Shown: positions 6,193 through 8,279 of the stretch, piece by piece
How positions within the stretch are numbered: the stretch's first letter is position 1
How the letters are laid out: each line of letters begins with the position of its first letter
DNA from: VFMC01 sp037130535
GTDB taxonomy: Bacteria > Actinomycetota > Acidimicrobiia > Acidimicrobiales > Ilumatobacteraceae
Assembly (NCBI GenBank): GCA_037130535.1
Contig: JBAXSU010000155.1
Location: forward strand, 1 to 8,279
Length of the DNA: 8,279 nucleotides
Reading direction: 5' to 3'
Notes under the pieces: generated by a model
The model's input: only the letters and a program-made list of their open reading frames with translations
Told to the model about the DNA's origin: nothing
The model's database searches: none
Program-made: the position numbers and the translations under genes

Positions 6193-7551
6193 GTGGCAAG
6201 CAGGTCGTTGAGCGGGTGGGGTCGGACGAACCCCACGGTGGCCGACGTCGTCGACGTGCTCCGCTCGGAGGTGCCCGCGGCGGTGAAGGAAGCCGGCGAC
6301 CGCGGTGCGCTCGTGCGTGGTCTCGGCCGCAGCTACGGCGATGCCGCGCAGAACGGCGGCGGCCTCGTGCTGCGCCTGCAGGGCAGCGCGTCCGACGCGG
6401 TGCTCGACCCGGTGGAGGGTGTGGTGACGGTTGGCGCCGGGGTGAGCCTCGACGACCTGATGCGTGTCATCGTGCCGCGTGGATTCTTCGTGCCGGTCAC
6501 GCCGGGCACGCGGTTCGTCACCGTGGGCGGGGCCATCGCCAGCGACATCCACGGCAAGAACCACCATGTCGACGGTTCGTTCGCCAACCACGTCGAGCAG
6601 ATCTCCCTCCAGTTGGCCGACGGCACCGCCGTCGCCGTGTCGCCCACCGTTGATCCGGCGCTGTTCTGGGCCACGTTCGGCGGGATGGGCCTCACCGGCA
6701 TCGTGCTGTCGGCCACCATCCGCCTGCTGCGCATCGAGACCAGCCGCATGTCGGTCGACACCCATCGGGTCGGCGACCTCGAGGCGCTGTTCGCCGCGAT
6801 GAGCGAGGGCGACGAGGCGCACCGCTACAGCGTCGCCTGGATCGACCTGGCCGCCAAGGGCCGCCACCTCGGCCGCAGTGCGCTCACCCGGGGCGACCAC
6901 GCCCGGCTCGACGAGCTACCCACTCGCGCCCAGGTCGACCCGCTCGAGTACGGGCCGCGCCAGTTGCTGTCGGTGCCGCCGCTGGTGCCGCGGCCGGGTG
7001 TGCTGAACCATGTCACGGTGGCGGCGTTCAATGAGTTCTGGTTCCGCAAGACGCCCCGCGCGCGGGTGGGCGAGATCCAGTCGATCGGGTCGTACTTCCA
7101 CCCGCTCGACATGGTGGGTGAATGGAACCGCCTGTACGGTCGACCCGGTCTGGTGCAGTACCAGTTCGTGGTGCCGTTCGGTGAAGAAGACGTGATGCGA
7201 CGCATCATCGAGCAACTGTCGGCGGCCGGTGTGGCCAGCTTCCTCGCCGTGCTGAAGCGCTTCGGTGCCGCCAATCTGGCGCCGCTCAGCTTCCCGCAAC
7301 CGGGGTGGACCCTGGCACTCGACATGCCTGCCGGCGGGCCGGGCCTGGGCCTGTTGTTGCACCGGCTCGACGAGATGGTGCTGCAGGCCGGTGGCCGCAA
7401 CTACTTCGCCAAGGATGCCCACACCACCCCCGAGACCGTGCGCCGCGGCTACCCTCGGTTGGCCGAGTGGCAGGCTGTGCGCCGTCGGGTCGACCCGCTG
7501 CAGGTGTGGCAGAGCGATCTCGGCCGGCGGTTGATGCTGGCCGCCGACTGA
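6193..7551 (+). CDS. dprE1: decaprenylphosphoryl-beta-D-ribose 2'-oxidase (DprE1)
   Basis: DprE1 is an FAD enzyme that oxidises the 2'-hydroxyl of decaprenylphosphoryl-ribose to the keto intermediate, which DprE2 then reduces to DPA; in mycobacteria it works in the periplasmic/membrane space. The 452-residue length compares with 461 in M. tuberculosis. LSGWGRTNPT (6-15) and RGLGRSYGDAAQNGGG (42-57) start the FAD domain. GTRFVTVGGAIASDIHGKNH (105-124) contains His120, the counterpart of the flavin-linked His132. FHPLDMVGEWNRLYG (302-316), APLSFPQPGW (363-372), YFAKDAHTT (404-412, Lys407 matching Lys418) and RRRVDPLQVWQSDLGRRL (430-447) complete the family pattern. The residue matching benzothiazinone-target Cys387 is Ala375 (codon GCA at 7315-7317), and Phe302 stands at the Tyr314 position. 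GTG 6193 places GWGRT as near the N-terminus as in known homologues. No Shine-Dalgarno is visible. Confidence 0.95.
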   Translation: MASRSLSGWGRTNPTVADVVDVLRSEVPAAVKEAGDRGALVRGLGRSYGDAAQNGGGLVLRLQGSASDAVLDPVEGVVTVGAGVSLDDLMRVIVPRGFFVPVTPGTRFVTVGGAIASDIHGKNHHVDGSFANHVEQISLQLADGTAVAVSPTVDPALFWATFGGMGLTGIVLSATIRLLRIETSRMSVDTHRVGDLEALFAAMSEGDEAHRYSVAWIDLAAKGRHLGRSALTRGDHARLDELPTRAQVDPLEYGPRQLLSVPPLVPRPGVLNHVTVAAFNEFWFRKTPRARVGEIQSIGSYFHPLDMVGEWNRLYGRPGLVQYQFVVPFGEEDVMRRIIEQLSAAGVASFLAVLKRFGAANLAPLSFPQPGWTLALDMPAGGPGLGLLLHRLDEMVLQAGGRNYFAKDAHTTPETVRRGYPRLAEWQAVRRRVDPLQVWQSDLGRRLMLAAD

Positions 7552-7565
7552 CGCCATTCACCCCC

Positions 7566-7570
7566 GGGAG
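7566..7570 (+). promoter_or_regulatory. Shine-Dalgarno (GGGAG) for dprE2
   Basis: GGGAG lies six bases before the GTG at 7577 in the 25-base gap after dprE1. It supports GTG 7577 as the dprE2 start; no other in-frame start lies between the dprE1 stop and this site. Confidence 0.6.
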
Positions 7571-7576
7571 CCAGCA

Positions 7577-8279
7577 GTGCAGAACGCATTCGGACAGCCG
7601 CAGACCATCACCGTGCTCGGTGGTACCAGCGAGATCGGCGTGGCGATCGCCCGAGCGCTCGTCAGCCCGGTCACGCGCACCATCGTGTTGGCCTGTCGCG
7701 ATATCGATCGTGGTGAGGAGATGGCGGCGTCGCTGCGCGACGGCAAGGTGGCGGTCGACGTGGTGCATTTCGATGCGGTCGACACTGCCACGCACGCGGC
7801 GGTCGTGGAGTCGATCGCGGCCAGGCACGGCGACCTCGACGTGGTGGTGCTCGCCTTCGGTCAGCTCGGTGATGCCGAGGTCGTGGCGGTCGACCCGGAC
7901 GCTGCGGCGGCGCTGACCCACGTGAACATGACCGGCGGGGTGTCGGCGTCGATCGCGGTGGCCAATCGGCTGCGTCGCCAGGGCCACGGTTCGCTGGTGG
8001 TGCTCAGCAGTGTGGCGGGCGAGCGGGTGCGTAAGGCCAATTTCGTGTACGGGGCCACCAAGGCGGGCCTCGACGGCTTCGCCCAGGGCCTCGGCGAGCA
8101 TCTCGACGGGTCGGGCGCGCGCGTTCTGGTGGTGCGTCCCGGGTTCGTGCACTCGAAGATGACGACGGGCATGAAGGCGGCGCCGTTCGCCACCACGCCC
8201 GACAAGGTGGCCGAGGTGACGGTGCGGGCGTTGCGCTCGGGCCGTCGCCTGGTGTGGGCGCCGGGCATCTTGCGCTGGG
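7577..8279 (+). CDS. dprE2: decaprenylphosphoryl-2-keto-erythro-pentose reductase (DprE2), 3' end outside window
   Basis: DprE2 is an NADH-dependent short-chain dehydrogenase that reduces the keto product of DprE1 to decaprenylphosphoryl-arabinose. 234 codons are present with no stop before the window edge. The M. tuberculosis protein has about 254 residues, so roughly 20 are missing. The nucleotide-binding loop is LGGTSEIG (14-21), close to the LLGGTSEIG of mycobacterial DprE2. VVLAFGQLGDAE (90-101) is the family form of the SDR NAG region. LSSVAGERVRKANFVYGATK (143-162) contains the catalytic Ser145, Tyr158 and Lys162, followed by AGLDGF (163-168). VLVVRPGFV (183-191) and LVWAPG (225-230) also fit. 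It starts at GTG 7577 behind GGGAG, right after dprE1, its obligate partner gene, as in mycobacteria. It is probably the same transcript, since only 25 bases without a terminator separate them. Confidence 0.93.
   Translation, partial: MQNAFGQPQTITVLGGTSEIGVAIARALVSPVTRTIVLACRDIDRGEEMAASLRDGKVAVDVVHFDAVDTATHAAVVESIAARHGDLDVVVLAFGQLGDAEVVAVDPDAAAALTHVNMTGGVSASIAVANRLRRQGHGSLVVLSSVAGERVRKANFVYGATKAGLDGFAQGLGEHLDGSGARVLVVRPGFVHSKMTTGMKAAPFATTPDKVAEVTVRALRSGRRLVWAPGILRW

Noticed and set aside
4473..6236. Long open frame on the minus strand (about 587 codons) opposite ubiA and the methyltransferase
   Set aside because: Low-complexity His/Arg/Gln-rich translation with no motif, antisense to well-supported genes; explained by high G+C.
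7552..7576. Possible terminator between dprE1 and dprE2
   Set aside because: The 25-base gap has only the short CCCGGG palindrome, with no stem-loop followed by a T run. It holds the dprE2 Shine-Dalgarno instead.

Overview
This is a dense, high-G+C stretch of bacterial chromosome with nine consecutive genes, all on the + strand, plus a possible last few codons of a tenth at the left edge. Gene content, frequent GTG starts and G/C-rich third positions point to an Actinobacteriota chromosome. The cell-wall genes resemble mycobacterial ones but with clear divergence, and I see no other mycobacterial genes. A non-mycolate lineage such as Acidimicrobiia is my best guess, by inference only. No RNA genes, mobile elements, CRISPR arrays or long non-coding stretches were seen. 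The largest gap between genes is 25 bases.

Left half (1-3898), housekeeping: scpB (chromosome condensation), an RluB/RsuA-type pseudouridine synthase, tyrA (prephenate dehydrogenase with a C-terminal ACT-like domain) and aroA (EPSP synthase). This is a familiar gram-positive/actinobacterial neighbourhood, although cmk, which often follows aroA, is not there.

Right half (3895-8279), cell-envelope precursor synthesis: a HAD-IB phosphatase, a UbiA-family decaprenyl-phosphate phosphoribosyltransferase (Rv3806c type), a class I SAM methyltransferase, DprE1, and DprE2 cut off by the window end. UbiA, DprE1 and DprE2 are the known enzymes that make decaprenylphosphoryl-arabinose (DPA), the arabinose donor for cell-wall arabinan. 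The HAD protein is a good candidate for the phosphatase step between UbiA and DprE1. If so, all four steps from PRPP and decaprenyl phosphate to DPA sit together, with one unexplained methyltransferase in the middle.

The two halves are joined by 4-base ATGA/GTGA overlaps (tyrA/aroA, aroA/HAD, HAD/ubiA), so they are probably co-transcribed and translationally coupled. Only the methyltransferase and dprE2 have strong Shine-Dalgarno sequences in intergenic gaps. tyrA and dprE1 have no Shine-Dalgarno but carry a TANNNT hexamer 7-8 bases before the GTG, which would fit leaderless internal promoters.

The points most worth following are the linked DPA pathway, the HAD phosphatase candidate, the embedded methyltransferase, and the alanine in DprE1 where M. 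tuberculosis has the benzothiazinone-target cysteine.
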